Part shown: positions 25,598 through 34,180 of the stretch, piece after piece
Layout of the letters: every line of letters begins with the position of its first letter
Numbering within the stretch: position 1 is the first letter of the stretch
Source of the DNA: an uncultured Lachnospiraceae bacterium
GTDB taxonomy: Bacteria; Bacillota; Clostridia; Lachnospirales; Lachnospiraceae
NCBI GenBank assembly: GCA_905197485.1
Contig: CAJJYZ010000015.1
Coordinates: 1-52,463, forward strand
Reading direction: 5' to 3'
Length of the DNA stretch: 52,463 bases
The notes under the pieces: model-generated
Database searches by the model: none
What the model was told of the DNA's origin: nothing
The model's input: the letters and a program-made list of their open reading frames with translations, nothing else
Made by a program: the position numbers and the translations under genes

Positions 25598-27640
25598 ATG
25601 GAGAAAGATATCAAATTTAAAGGGCAGCTGCGGATGTATATGCAATGGCCGGTGATCTTGCTTCCATTATTGATTGTGGTGGATATTTGGATTTACACAG
25701 TCGATAAGAATGCAGGATTGATTTTGAGCGCATTTATTTTAGCATATGGCGTGCTCGCAGGGATTATGTATTCCAGAAATAAGGAGAAGATTCTGGCAGA
25801 ACTCGTGGAGTTTGCCGCGCAATATGGGGCGATTCAGAATGTGATTCTGAAGGAACTTACCGCGCCGTATCTGCTTGTACTTGAGAACGGAAGAATCGTG
25901 TGGATGAACGATAGTTTCATGCATCTGGTAGAAGACAAGGAGCTGAAGTATCTGAATCATTATATTTCGGATTTGGAGGGTGTGAGCCTGAAGCTCGCGG
26001 AAGGGGAAACGATGACCCGGGAAGTGAGACTGGAAGGAAGAGATTACAAGGTGGAATTTTCCAGAGTTCCGGCAGATGCTTTGAATAACGACGAGGCGCT
26101 GATTCAGTTCCCAAGCGGGAAGGAATATTTTATTGCCGCATATTTTCAGGATATTACGGAACTGAAGAAATACATTCAGGAAAGTGATGAGCAGAAGCTC
26201 GTTGCGGGATTGATTTACATTGACAATTATGACGAGATTATGGAAAGTGTCGAAGAGGTACGCCAATCTCTTCTCGTCGCGCTGATTGACCGTAAGATTA
26301 ACCAGTACATTTCGAACGTGGACGGTCTGGCGAAGAAGATGGAGAAAGACAAATATTTCATCGTATTCAAGAAGAAATATTTTGAGAAAATGAAGGCGGA
26401 CAGGTTTTCGGTACTTGAGGATGTCAAGACTGTGAATATCGGAAATGAAGTGCCGGCTACTTTGAGTATCGGTCTTGGAATGAGTAATGATACATATATT
26501 CAGAGTTATAACTATGCGCGCGTGTCTATCGACCTTGCCTTGGCAAGAGGTGGAGACCAGGCGATTATCAAGACGGCGAATGGAATTGATTACTATGGTG
26601 GAAAACGCGACCAGACATCGAGAAATACAAGGGTCAAGGCGAGAGTTAAGGCTGAGGCCATCCGGGAGTTTATTGCGGTGAAGGACCGCGTGCTGATTAT
26701 GGGACATAAGATAGGAGACGCCGATTCTTTTGGCGCAGCCATGGGTATTTACCGGGCGGCGGTGGAGATGAAGAAAGAGGCGCATATTGTCTTGAATGAT
26801 ATTACAGCGGCAATTCGCCCATTGTATGAAGTGTTTCAAAAGAATCCGGCGTATCCGGATGACTTGTTCCTATCGTCCAAGAATGTATTGGAGTATGCGG
26901 GCAAGAATGCGATGGTTGTTGTTGTGGACACGAATAAGCCGGAGATGACGGAGTGCCAGGAACTCTTAAAACGTACAGAGACGATAGTTGTCTTAGACCA
27001 TCACCGGCAAGGAAGCGAAGTGATTGAAGGGGCGGTTCTTTCCTACATCGAGCCGTATGCATCCTCAACTTCCGAGATGGTTGCGGAGCTTCTTCAATAC
27101 ATTGTGGATGATGTGAGACTCCCGGGACTCGAGGCAAGTAGCTTGTATGCTGGAATCATGGTCGATACGAATAACTTTATGAACCGCGCAGGAGTCCGTA
27201 CCTTTGAGGCGGCGGCATTCTTGAGACGAAGCGGAGCGGATATTACGTTTGTAAGGAAGCTGTTCCGCGAGGATATGGAGACGTATCGGGCGAAGGCGCA
27301 GATTATCAGCAGCGCCGAAGTATTCCGCGATATTTATGCGATTGCAGTGGGAGAGAATATGAGAGTTGACAGTCCGACGCTTGTCGGGGCACAGGCTGCT
27401 AATGAACTTCTGGATATCGGAAATGTGAAGGCTTCCTTCGTATTTACAAAATATAATGGAAAGATTTATGTCAGCGCCCGAGCCATTGACGAAGTTAACG
27501 TGCAGATTATTATGGAGCGTGTTGGCGGTGGAGGGCATATCAATACTGCCGGAGCCCAATTTGCACATACAGATATGCAAAAAGCAATCGAAATCTTAAA
27601 AGAAACGATTAATGTTATGATAGAAGAAGGAGATATATAA
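25598..27640 (+). CDS. gdpP: Cyclic-di-AMP phosphodiesterase GdpP (DHH family)
   Basis: Membrane-bound c-di-AMP phosphodiesterase, 680 residues from the ATG at 25598 (AGAGGA at 7 bases). An ATG at 25559 overlaps the promoter and is rejected. Order: two membrane helices (about 14-50), a PAS-like domain, a degenerate GGDEF domain, then the DHH domain with GHKIGDADSFGAA and VVLDHHRQ, and DHHA1 with the GGGGHINTAGA motif. It heads the conserved gdpP-rplI-dnaB cluster of Firmicutes. Confidence 0.93.
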   Translation: MEKDIKFKGQLRMYMQWPVILLPLLIVVDIWIYTVDKNAGLILSAFILAYGVLAGIMYSRNKEKILAELVEFAAQYGAIQNVILKELTAPYLLVLENGRIVWMNDSFMHLVEDKELKYLNHYISDLEGVSLKLAEGETMTREVRLEGRDYKVEFSRVPADALNNDEALIQFPSGKEYFIAAYFQDITELKKYIQESDEQKLVAGLIYIDNYDEIMESVEEVRQSLLVALIDRKINQYISNVDGLAKKMEKDKYFIVFKKKYFEKMKADRFSVLEDVKTVNIGNEVPATLSIGLGMSNDTYIQSYNYARVSIDLALARGGDQAIIKTANGIDYYGGKRDQTSRNTRVKARVKAEAIREFIAVKDRVLIMGHKIGDADSFGAAMGIYRAAVEMKKEAHIVLNDITAAIRPLYEVFQKNPAYPDDLFLSSKNVLEYAGKNAMVVVVDTNKPEMTECQELLKRTETIVVLDHHRQGSEVIEGAVLSYIEPYASSTSEMVAELLQYIVDDVRLPGLEASSLYAGIMVDTNNFMNRAGVRTFEAAAFLRRSGADITFVRKLFREDMETYRAKAQIISSAEVFRDIYAIAVGENMRVDSPTLVGAQAANELLDIGNVKASFVFTKYNGKIYVSARAIDEVNVQIIMERVGGGGHINTAGAQFAHTDMQKAIEILKETINVMIEEGDI

Positions 27641-27641
27641 G

Positions 27642-28088
27642 ATGAAAGTTATTTTATTAGAAGACGTGAAAGCGCTTGGTAAAAAAGGTCAGATTGTCAA
27701 TATCAATGATGGATATGCGAGAAACTTTGTACTGCCGAAGAAACTTGGTGTAGAAGCGACTGCAAAGAATCTGAATGATTTGAAGCTTCAGAATGCGAAC
27801 AAAGAGAAGCTTGCGCAGGAGGCGTTGGATGCGGCAAAAGAACTGGCTCAGAAGTTGGAGGCAGGAAAAGTTGTTTTGACGATTAAGACGGGGGAAGGCG
27901 GAAAAGTATTCGGTTCCGTTTCTTCTAAGGAAATCGCGACAGAAGTAAAGAATCAGATGGGTTATGAGATTGATAAGAAAAAGATTCAGCTGAAAGATGC
28001 CATTAAGACACTTGGTACACACACTGTTCCGGTAAAACTTCATCAGAAAGTAACAGCGGAACTGAAAGTGGTTGTGACAGAAGGCTAG
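27642..28088 (+). CDS. rplI: 50S ribosomal protein L9
   Basis: 148 residues. The N-terminal domain has the L9 signature MKVILLEDVKALGKKGQIVNINDGYARNFVLPK, followed by the long helix and a C-terminal domain ending VKLHQKVTAELKVVV. It begins 1 base after the gdpP stop. Confidence 0.98.
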   Translation: MKVILLEDVKALGKKGQIVNINDGYARNFVLPKKLGVEATAKNLNDLKLQNANKEKLAQEALDAAKELAQKLEAGKVVLTIKTGEGGKVFGSVSSKEIATEVKNQMGYEIDKKKIQLKDAIKTLGTHTVPVKLHQKVTAELKVVVTEG

Positions 28089-28101
28089 GAGGAACTTTTT
28101 C

Positions 28102-29445
28102 ATGGATGAGGCGCTCATTAAGAGGGTGCTGCCTCATAGTATCGAGGCAGAACAATCGGTAGTCGGCGCGATGCTGATGGACAAGGACGCCATCATGACG
28201 GCGGCAGAGATTGTAAGTGGAGAAGACTTTTATCAAACAGCATATGGTGTGATTTTTGATGCCATTGTGGAGCTCTTTAACGAGGGAAAACCGGTGGATT
28301 TGGTTACGCTTCAGGAGAGATTGAAGGAAAAGGACGTTCCGGCGGAGATTGCCAGCCTGGAATTTGTAAGAGACCTTGTAACCGCGGTTCCTACATCGGC
28401 AAATATCAAATATTATGCGGATATTGTAGCGGACAAGTCCATGATGCGGCGTTTGATTAAATTGAACGAAGAGATTGCCAATACGTGTTATCTTGCAAAA
28501 GAACCGTTAGAGGGGATTTTGGAGATGACAGAGAAGAAGGTCTTTGAACTTGTACAGAGAAGGAATAACGGAGATTTCGTGCCAATCAGACAGGTCGTGC
28601 TTAACGCGCTTGAGAAGATTGAGATGGCGTCGAAGACGAAAGGAACGGTAACGGGAATCCCGACCGGATTTTTGGACTTGGATTATAAGACATCCGGCCT
28701 TCAGCCTTCGGATTTGATTCTCGTAGCGGCAAGACCTTCTATGGGAAAGACGGCGTTTGTACTGAATATTGCACAGCATGTGGCGTTTAAGGCGAATAAG
28801 GCGGTTGCCATTTTCAGTCTGGAGATGTCGAAAGAGCAGTTAGTCAACCGTCTCTTTTCTTTGGAATCTCAGGTGGATGCACAGCTTCTCAGAACCGGAA
28901 ATCTCAAAGATGCAGACTGGGAAAAGCTGATTGAAGGTGCAGGTGTCATCGGCAAATCGAATTTGATTATCGACGACACGCCGGGAATTTCTATCTCAGA
29001 ACTTCGCTCAAAATGCAGGAAATTTAAGCTGGAACAGGGGTTGGATATGATTATTATCGATTACCTTCAGTTGATGACAGGAAGAGTCGGAGGAAGAAGC
29101 GAGTCGAGACAGCAGGAGATTTCAGAGATTTCCCGTTCTTTAAAAGGGCTTGCCAGGGAATTGAACGTTCCGGTTATCGCGCTCTCCCAGTTGAGTCGTG
29201 CGGTAGAGCAAAGACCGGACCACAGACCGATGATGTCGGACCTTCGAGAGTCCGGAGCGATTGAGCAGGATGCGGACGTGGTCATGTTTATTTATCGAGA
29301 CGATTATTATAACAAAGATACAGAGATGAAAAACGTAGCGGAAATCATCATTGCAAAACAGAGAAACGGTCCGATTGGTACAGTGAATCTGACATGGCTT
29401 CCAAACTACACAAAATTTGCAAATTATACAAAAGACGTATCATAA
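28102..29445 (+). CDS. dnaB: Replicative DNA helicase DnaB
   Basis: Hexameric fork helicase of 447 residues. The N-terminal primase-interaction domain starts RVLPHSIEAEQSVVGAM. The RecA-like domain has ARPSMGKTAF (Walker A), LDMIIIDYLQLM (Walker B), the SQLSRAVEQRPDHRP loop and the DLRESGAIEQDADVV segment. GGAGG lies 9 bases upstream of the ATG. It is the last gene of the cluster, followed by a strong terminator. No intein is present. Confidence 0.98.
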   Translation: MDEALIKRVLPHSIEAEQSVVGAMLMDKDAIMTAAEIVSGEDFYQTAYGVIFDAIVELFNEGKPVDLVTLQERLKEKDVPAEIASLEFVRDLVTAVPTSANIKYYADIVADKSMMRRLIKLNEEIANTCYLAKEPLEGILEMTEKKVFELVQRRNNGDFVPIRQVVLNALEKIEMASKTKGTVTGIPTGFLDLDYKTSGLQPSDLILVAARPSMGKTAFVLNIAQHVAFKANKAVAIFSLEMSKEQLVNRLFSLESQVDAQLLRTGNLKDADWEKLIEGAGVIGKSNLIIDDTPGISISELRSKCRKFKLEQGLDMIIIDYLQLMTGRVGGRSESRQQEISEISRSLKGLARELNVPVIALSQLSRAVEQRPDHRPMMSDLRESGAIEQDADVVMFIYRDDYYNKDTEMKNVAEIIIAKQRNGPIGTVNLTWLPNYTKFANYTKDVS

Positions 29446-29446
29446 A

Positions 29447-29493
29447 AAAAGCGTTGCTTAATAGGCGAAATTCACCTATTAAGCAACGCTTTT
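29447..29493. terminator. Terminator after dnaB
   Basis: AAAAGCGTTGCTTAATAGG and its exact complement flank a 9-base loop. This 19-bp stem has T- or A-runs on both sides. Confidence 0.9.
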
Positions 29494-29604
29494 CTATTAC
29501 ATAGGAAGTCCTTTGGAATCCTATGTAATAAAAAATACACTTTGTGTGGAAATGAGCAGCTCGCGGAAAGAAAATGAGCCGTTAACGGCACCGCTCGCGC
29601 GCGG

Positions 29605-29633
29605 AGAATCTCACAGGCGAGATTCTTTTCTAT
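29605..29633. terminator. Short hairpin downstream of the MerR-like gene
   Basis: GAGAATCTC-ACAGGC-GAGATTCTTTTC lies just past the stop of the minus-strand regulator. The T-run is on the plus strand, so as a terminator for the regulator it would be weak. Confidence 0.35.
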
Positions 29634-30209
29634 TTAGATATATTCTGTAACGCCCAGTAATCTGCGGAACTTTCGGGAGGGAGATTTGGCTGCCTCTCTG
29701 CGGAAATTCTGTTGCTGCCGTATGTAGGCGTCCAGCCTTCGAAAACGTTCTTCTTCATGTCGTTCTTTTTCCCGGAGAAGGTCATCCATCTCTTTGACGA
29801 CGGCTTCGCTGACGTTTTTTGAAACGCTTTTTTCCAAGACCTTATTATTTTCTTCGATAATATTTTGCAGGACGTGACCGAGTAAGGATTGTACCTGCTC
29901 GAGTTTTTCATCGTGGTTTGTCTCGGTGTCTACTACAACCTCCGGTTTGGCGACTGTCAGCGCAGATTTCTTTTCTTTTAGACGGAGCATATCCGGAATC
30001 AGTTCTTTCAAATCCTTTAGAAACATTCCTTGTTCTTTCAGTTCTTTGATGCAGCGGAAAAGCTGCAGATTCTCTTCGGTATAATAACGGTGTCCCATTT
30101 CGGTACGGCCAATCGGAAGTTCCAGTTCCTCTTCCCAGTAGCGGAGAACGTGGGTTTCCACATTCACACGTTTTGCGGCCTCCGAAATCATGTAACGGAC
30201 TTCGCCCAT
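29634..30209 (-). CDS. MerR-type helix-turn-helix regulator (191 aa)
   Basis: The N-terminal winged HTH of the MerR type is clear: YMISEAAKRVNVETHVLRYWEEELELPIGRTEMGHRYYTEENL. After the ~75-residue DNA-binding part comes a long charged, probably coiled-coil C-terminus (about 90-180), with no cysteine metal site. It is therefore more like the RacA or structural MerR relatives than a metal sensor. GAGGAGG precedes the ATG. Target unknown. Confidence 0.82.
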   Translation of the reverse strand: MGEVRYMISEAAKRVNVETHVLRYWEEELELPIGRTEMGHRYYTEENLQLFRCIKELKEQGMFLKDLKELIPDMLRLKEKKSALTVAKPEVVVDTETNHDEKLEQVQSLLGHVLQNIIEENNKVLEKSVSKNVSEAVVKEMDDLLREKERHEEERFRRLDAYIRQQQNFRREAAKSPSRKFRRLLGVTEYI

Positions 30210-30358
30210 ATTATCGCCTCCTCATATTGCTTTGCTTCTATGTACATGTCTGTTCTGCATGTGTATTTCACACATCTTCATCATAACATAAAATGCATGA
30301 TAGGCTATCAATTATCGGCCGCAAATTCCGACAAGAAAGTCTGGAACTCTTATGACAG

Positions 30359-30396
30359 AAAAAAAGAGAACCCGCATCTGCGAATTCTCTTTTTAC
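30359..30396 (-). terminator. Terminator of the ferredoxin gene
   Basis: On the minus strand AAAAAGAGAA...CGC, loop AGAT, GCG...TTCTCTTTTTTT forms a strong stem with a long T-run. Confidence 0.85.
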
Positions 30397-30419
30397 GTGA
30401 ACACTTTTGTACTCTATAA

Positions 30420-30590
30420 TTATTGAGCAGAGATAGCACCTGTTGGGCACTGTGCTGCACAAGCTCCACAGTCTACACAAGCGTCAGCGTCGATTTCGTA
30501 GTGGTCAGCTCCCTGAGAGATTGCTCCAACTGGACATTCAGCTTCGCAAGCTCCACAGCTTACACATTCATCACTAATTACGTGTGCCAT
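30420..30590 (-). CDS. 2[4Fe-4S] ferredoxin (56 aa)
   Basis: Small clostridial-type electron carrier. The protein contains two CxxCxxCxxxCP motifs: CVSCGACEAECP and CVDCGACAAQCP, each donating to one of two [4Fe-4S] clusters. The start is MAHVISDE, with a near-perfect AAAGGAGG 9 bases upstream. It is monocistronic with its own terminator, as expected for a highly expressed ferredoxin in a strict anaerobe. Confidence 0.97.
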   Translation of the reverse strand: MAHVISDECVSCGACEAECPVGAISQGADHYEIDADACVDCGACAAQCPTGAISAQ

Positions 30591-30827
30591 AGTATGTATC
30601 CTCCTTTGTATTCGGTATAAACCGGTGATGACTCTATTTTAATACAAATTGCGATAAGATACAAGCAAAAATATGTTTTGGGTTCAGTACATAGGTTAGA
30701 AATTTTTTCCTTGTAGGAGAAAACCGGAGGGTGAAAAACGAAAAATTAAGAAAATATTTATTCTTTTTTCTTGAAATTGGTGTATGATATACGTTGTTAA
30801 TAAAAGAGCGTATTGAGGAGTATATAC

Positions 30828-31994
30828 ATGATGAAGAAAAGAAAAATACAGATTCTATTGAGTGCCGTTTGTATCGCAGCGCTGTTAGGCGGATGTACTA
30901 CGACAAAAGAACCGGCCAAGAAACCGGTATCGAATTCCAGTGAGAAGAAGGAAGACCCGAAACAGGGGAATCTGGATGCGCTGAATCCGACAGCATACAG
31001 TGATGTTTCCGGAATTCCGCTAGAACCGGGTTCTTATATTTCAATTATTGGGAAGAATAACGGAAGTGAATTCTGGAAGGAAGTAGAAGCAGGTGCGAAG
31101 AAAGCGGAGTCAGATTTCAACAAGGCGCTTGGCTATAAGGGAGAAGATAAAATCAAGGTGAATTTCAGCGGTCCTTCCAAAGGAGAAAATGTAGAAGAAC
31201 AGATTAATATTCTGGATGAAGAATTGGCGAGAAACCCGGTGGCGCTTGGAATGGCGATTATCGATTCCGGAGCATGTGAAGTGCAGTTTGACCTGGCGGC
31301 AGAGAATGGAATCCCGATTATTGCATTTGACTCCGGAAGCGATTATAAGGATATTCAGGCGATGAGTTCGGCGAACAATCAGGAGATTGGAAAGACGGCG
31401 GCGATGAAGTTAGCCAATATGATTGGAGACAGCGGACAGGTTGCAGTCTTTGTACATGATAAAGCATCGACAAGTGCGATGTTGCGTGAAGAAGCATTTT
31501 TGAATGAGCTAAAAACAAGTTATCCGGATATTACAACGCCAATCATTTACCATTTAGATGATATGGAAGAGGTGGCGAAGACCATCGCAGAAGAGAAGAA
31601 TGCGGCAAAAAAAGAAGACGAGAAGGAAATCCTAGCAGAAGAGCTGACACAGACGGATGTGATTCAGTATTTGTTGGAGAAGAACCCGGATATCAAGGGG
31701 TGTTATGCCAGCAATGTGAATGCTTCACAGGAACTTTTGAAAGCATTGGAGGAGATGGATAAAGACTTCCCAATCGTTGCTGTGGACGGTGGAAAAGAGC
31801 AGATGAAGGCATTGGAAGAAGAAAGGATAGACGGCTTGATTGTACAGAATCCATATGGGATGGGATATGCGGCTGTCGTATCTGCAGCCCGCGCAGCACT
31901 TGGATTAGGAAATGAAGCGTTTATTGATACCGGATTCATCTGGGTGACAAAAGATAATATGAAGGACAAGACAATATCCAGGATGTTGTATTAG
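30828..31994 (+). CDS. Orphan sugar-binding lipoprotein (Peripla_BP_4 type)
   Basis: Ribose/galactose-type solute-binding protein of 388 residues with a lipoprotein signal (QILLSAVCIAALLGGC). The core reads YISIIGKNNGSEFWKEVEAGAKKAESDF, then NGIPIIAFDSGS and KGCYASNVNASQELLKALEE, typical of the LacI/periplasmic-binding fold. The start is the ATG at 30828, 7 bases after GAGGAG. No permease or ATPase lies nearby; it is convergent with the histidine kinase gene. It may be a sensor receptor or work with a distant transporter. Confidence 0.85.
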   Translation: MMKKRKIQILLSAVCIAALLGGCTTTKEPAKKPVSNSSEKKEDPKQGNLDALNPTAYSDVSGIPLEPGSYISIIGKNNGSEFWKEVEAGAKKAESDFNKALGYKGEDKIKVNFSGPSKGENVEEQINILDEELARNPVALGMAIIDSGACEVQFDLAAENGIPIIAFDSGSDYKDIQAMSSANNQEIGKTAAMKLANMIGDSGQVAVFVHDKASTSAMLREEAFLNELKTSYPDITTPIIYHLDDMEEVAKTIAEEKNAAKKEDEKEILAEELTQTDVIQYLLEKNPDIKGCYASNVNASQELLKALEEMDKDFPIVAVDGGKEQMKALEEERIDGLIVQNPYGMGYAAVVSAARAALGLGNEAFIDTGFIWVTKDNMKDKTISRMLY

Positions 31995-31996
31995 AG

Positions 31997-32042
31997 AAAA
32001 ACGATTGCGTTTTGAAGAGATTCAAAGTGCAATCGTTTTTTT
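31997..32042. terminator. Bidirectional terminator
   Basis: AAAAACGATTGC and GCAATCGTTTTTT form the outer stem and TTTGAA/TTCAAA the inner one, between convergent genes. Confidence 0.85.
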
Positions 32043-32057
32043 GTGAAATCATATGTT

Positions 32058-33467
32058 TTATCTGGATGCGGGAAGAGAGAAGATAAACTCGCTTCCTACG
32101 CCTTCTGTGCTTACGACATTGATATTTTCTCCATGTGCTTTCATGATTTCTTTTACAATGGCGAGTCCGAGACCGGTTCCTTTTTTATCTTTTCCGCGGG
32201 ATAAATCTGTCTTGTAAAATCGTTCCCATATTTGATTCAGACTTTTTTTCGGGATTCCGATTCCAGAATCTTTTACCGAGACAAATACTTTGCCGGACCG
32301 TTCCGTTGTCTCAATGCTGATGTTGGAATCGGCATGACTGAACTTAATTGCATTGTCCAGAAGGTTATAGAGTACTTGCTGGATTTTCCGTTTGTCTGCA
32401 TATACCATCAGTATTTTGGAAGCAAAAATCAGTTCGATGGATATTTTCTTTGTTGTGCATGTACCCTCAAAGGAAGCGGCTGTGTTGCGGATAGCTTCAT
32501 GAATATCGAAATTGCTTTTATCCAGAAGAAGTTCCTTTGTGTCAAATTCATTCAGCGTCAGGAGGTCTTGGGTAAGGTCGGTCAGACGCTCGGTTTCAAA
32601 TAAAATAATCTTCAAATATTTCTCATACAGTTCCACCGGAATCGTACCGTCTGCCATTGCGTTGACATACCCTTTGATGGAAGTGAGAGGAGAACGAAAA
32701 TCATGAGAGACATTGGCGATGAATTTCTTCTCATAGTCGTTCATATCCCGTATCTGGCTGGACATGTAATTCAAAGAAGCGGAGAGGTATCCAATCTCAT
32801 CTTCCGTATTCACCTGAATCTCATGCTCCAGATTCCCGGAGGCGTATTGCTTGGCGGCTTCCGTAATCTTTCGAAGCGGACGATACACGAAAAAGTGTAT
32901 TCCGAGAAGGATAGAGAAAGACAGGAAGTAAATGACAAGGAATATAATATACAGGAGCTTCAGAATATCATGCCGCTCTTCCAGAATGGATTCATACGGC
33001 TTATGAATGAGCAGATATCCTCTTGTGATGAAACCTTCTGTTACCGGGGCAATTACCGTGATCACTTTCTCTGGAAAATATTCATGATAATTGCCGAGAA
33101 GATATTGGGAATTTCCTGCTTCAGCCGGATTGAAGTGCTCGATATTCTCAGGGTCCGGACTGGATGAGGTACGTCTGGAGTTACAGAGGACATTTCCCTC
33201 TGCATCTGTAAACCAGATGTCGGAATTCAAATGTGTCCTCATGCCGTTTAATTGTATCTGTACGTCGGAGGCATGGATGCTTTTCGTAAAATATCCGGGC
33301 AGATATTCACATGCAATCAGATTCGCTTCCCGGTAGAGTTCTGCTCCCGCACTTTTCTCTCCGTGTGTGGTAATCAGTTCGGAGCCTAACGTTGCGATGG
33401 TGAAAATGCTGAGGAAACCGAAGGCAATGTAAATAAATGCAAATTTTAAATAGAGTGTACTCCGCAT
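32058..33467 (-). CDS. Sensor histidine kinase (469 aa)
   Basis: Two membrane helices (about 8-28 and 171-195) flank a ~140-residue extracellular sensor. HAMP follows, then HisKA with the phosphoacceptor His255 in ANVSHDFRSPLTS, and the HATPase domain with NLLDNAIKFS (N box), DSGIGIP (G1) and GTGLGLAIVKEI (G2). It begins 1 base after the response-regulator stop. The signal is unknown. Confidence 0.93.
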   Translation of the reverse strand: MRSTLYLKFAFIYIAFGFLSIFTIATLGSELITTHGEKSAGAELYREANLIACEYLPGYFTKSIHASDVQIQLNGMRTHLNSDIWFTDAEGNVLCNSRRTSSSPDPENIEHFNPAEAGNSQYLLGNYHEYFPEKVITVIAPVTEGFITRGYLLIHKPYESILEERHDILKLLYIIFLVIYFLSFSILLGIHFFVYRPLRKITEAAKQYASGNLEHEIQVNTEDEIGYLSASLNYMSSQIRDMNDYEKKFIANVSHDFRSPLTSIKGYVNAMADGTIPVELYEKYLKIILFETERLTDLTQDLLTLNEFDTKELLLDKSNFDIHEAIRNTAASFEGTCTTKKISIELIFASKILMVYADKRKIQQVLYNLLDNAIKFSHADSNISIETTERSGKVFVSVKDSGIGIPKKSLNQIWERFYKTDLSRGKDKKGTGLGLAIVKEIMKAHGENINVVSTEGVGSEFIFSLPASR

Positions 33468-33468
33468 G

Positions 33469-34170
33469 TTACTTTACCTCGAATTTATATCCGATGCCCC
33501 AAACGGTACTTAAACGCCATGTTGGATGGTCTTTAATCTTTTCCCGGAGACGTTTGATATGAACATCTACTGTACGGGTATCTCCGACATATTCATAGCC
33601 CCAAATCTGATCTAGAAGCTGCTCTCTTGTAAATACTTGATTTGGCGAGGAGGCAAGGAAGTAGAGAAGCTCCAGTTCTTTTGGCGGCATCTCGACCGGC
33701 GTACCATCAACACTAACGGAATAATTGGTTAGGCTGATCTCGATACCAGGATAAGAGACATATTTGCCTTTATCCATAGAAGAAAGGTCTGGCTTTGCAG
33801 GTTGATAGCGACGAAGAACTGCCCGAACACGGGCAACCATTTCCTTCGGATCAAAAGGTTTTAAAATATAGTCATCTGCGCCGAGTTCCAAGCCGAGTAC
33901 TTTATCAAATACTTCTCCTTTGGCGGAAAGCATGATGATTGGCGTGTTGGATTTGGCACGGATTTCCCGACAAACTTGATAGCCATCAATTCCGGGTAGC
34001 ATCAAGTCCAGAAGAATGAGATTCGGATGATACGTATCAAAAGCAGTTAAAGCATCTTCTCCATCATACACTATCATTGTATCAAAGCATTCTTTTGTAA
34101 GATAAAGAGAGATGAGTTCAGCAATATTTTCATCATCATCTACAATTAGAATTTTCTGTTTTGTTACCAT
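33469..34170 (-). CDS. OmpR-family response regulator (233 aa)
   Basis: Receiver domain with the acidic DDDE patch, phosphoacceptor Asp55 (LILLDLMLPGIDG) and the Lys of ILKPFDP. The C-terminal winged-helix DNA-binding domain ends TRTVDVHIKRLREKI...VWGIGYKFE. It is encoded between mutS2 (11 bases away) and its kinase on the same strand. The targets could include the orphan binding protein across the convergent junction, but nothing in the sequence proves it. Confidence 0.94.
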   Translation of the reverse strand: MVTKQKILIVDDDENIAELISLYLTKECFDTMIVYDGEDALTAFDTYHPNLILLDLMLPGIDGYQVCREIRAKSNTPIIMLSAKGEVFDKVLGLELGADDYILKPFDPKEMVARVRAVLRRYQPAKPDLSSMDKGKYVSYPGIEISLTNYSVSVDGTPVEMPPKELELLYFLASSPNQVFTREQLLDQIWGYEYVGDTRTVDVHIKRLREKIKDHPTWRLSTVWGIGYKFEVK

Positions 34171-34180
34171 AGGCTCCTCC

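Noticed and set aside
30591..30827. Promoter for the orphan binding-protein gene near TATGAT at about 30782
   Set aside because: No -35 hexamer at a proper distance could be chosen; several weak combinations are equally likely.
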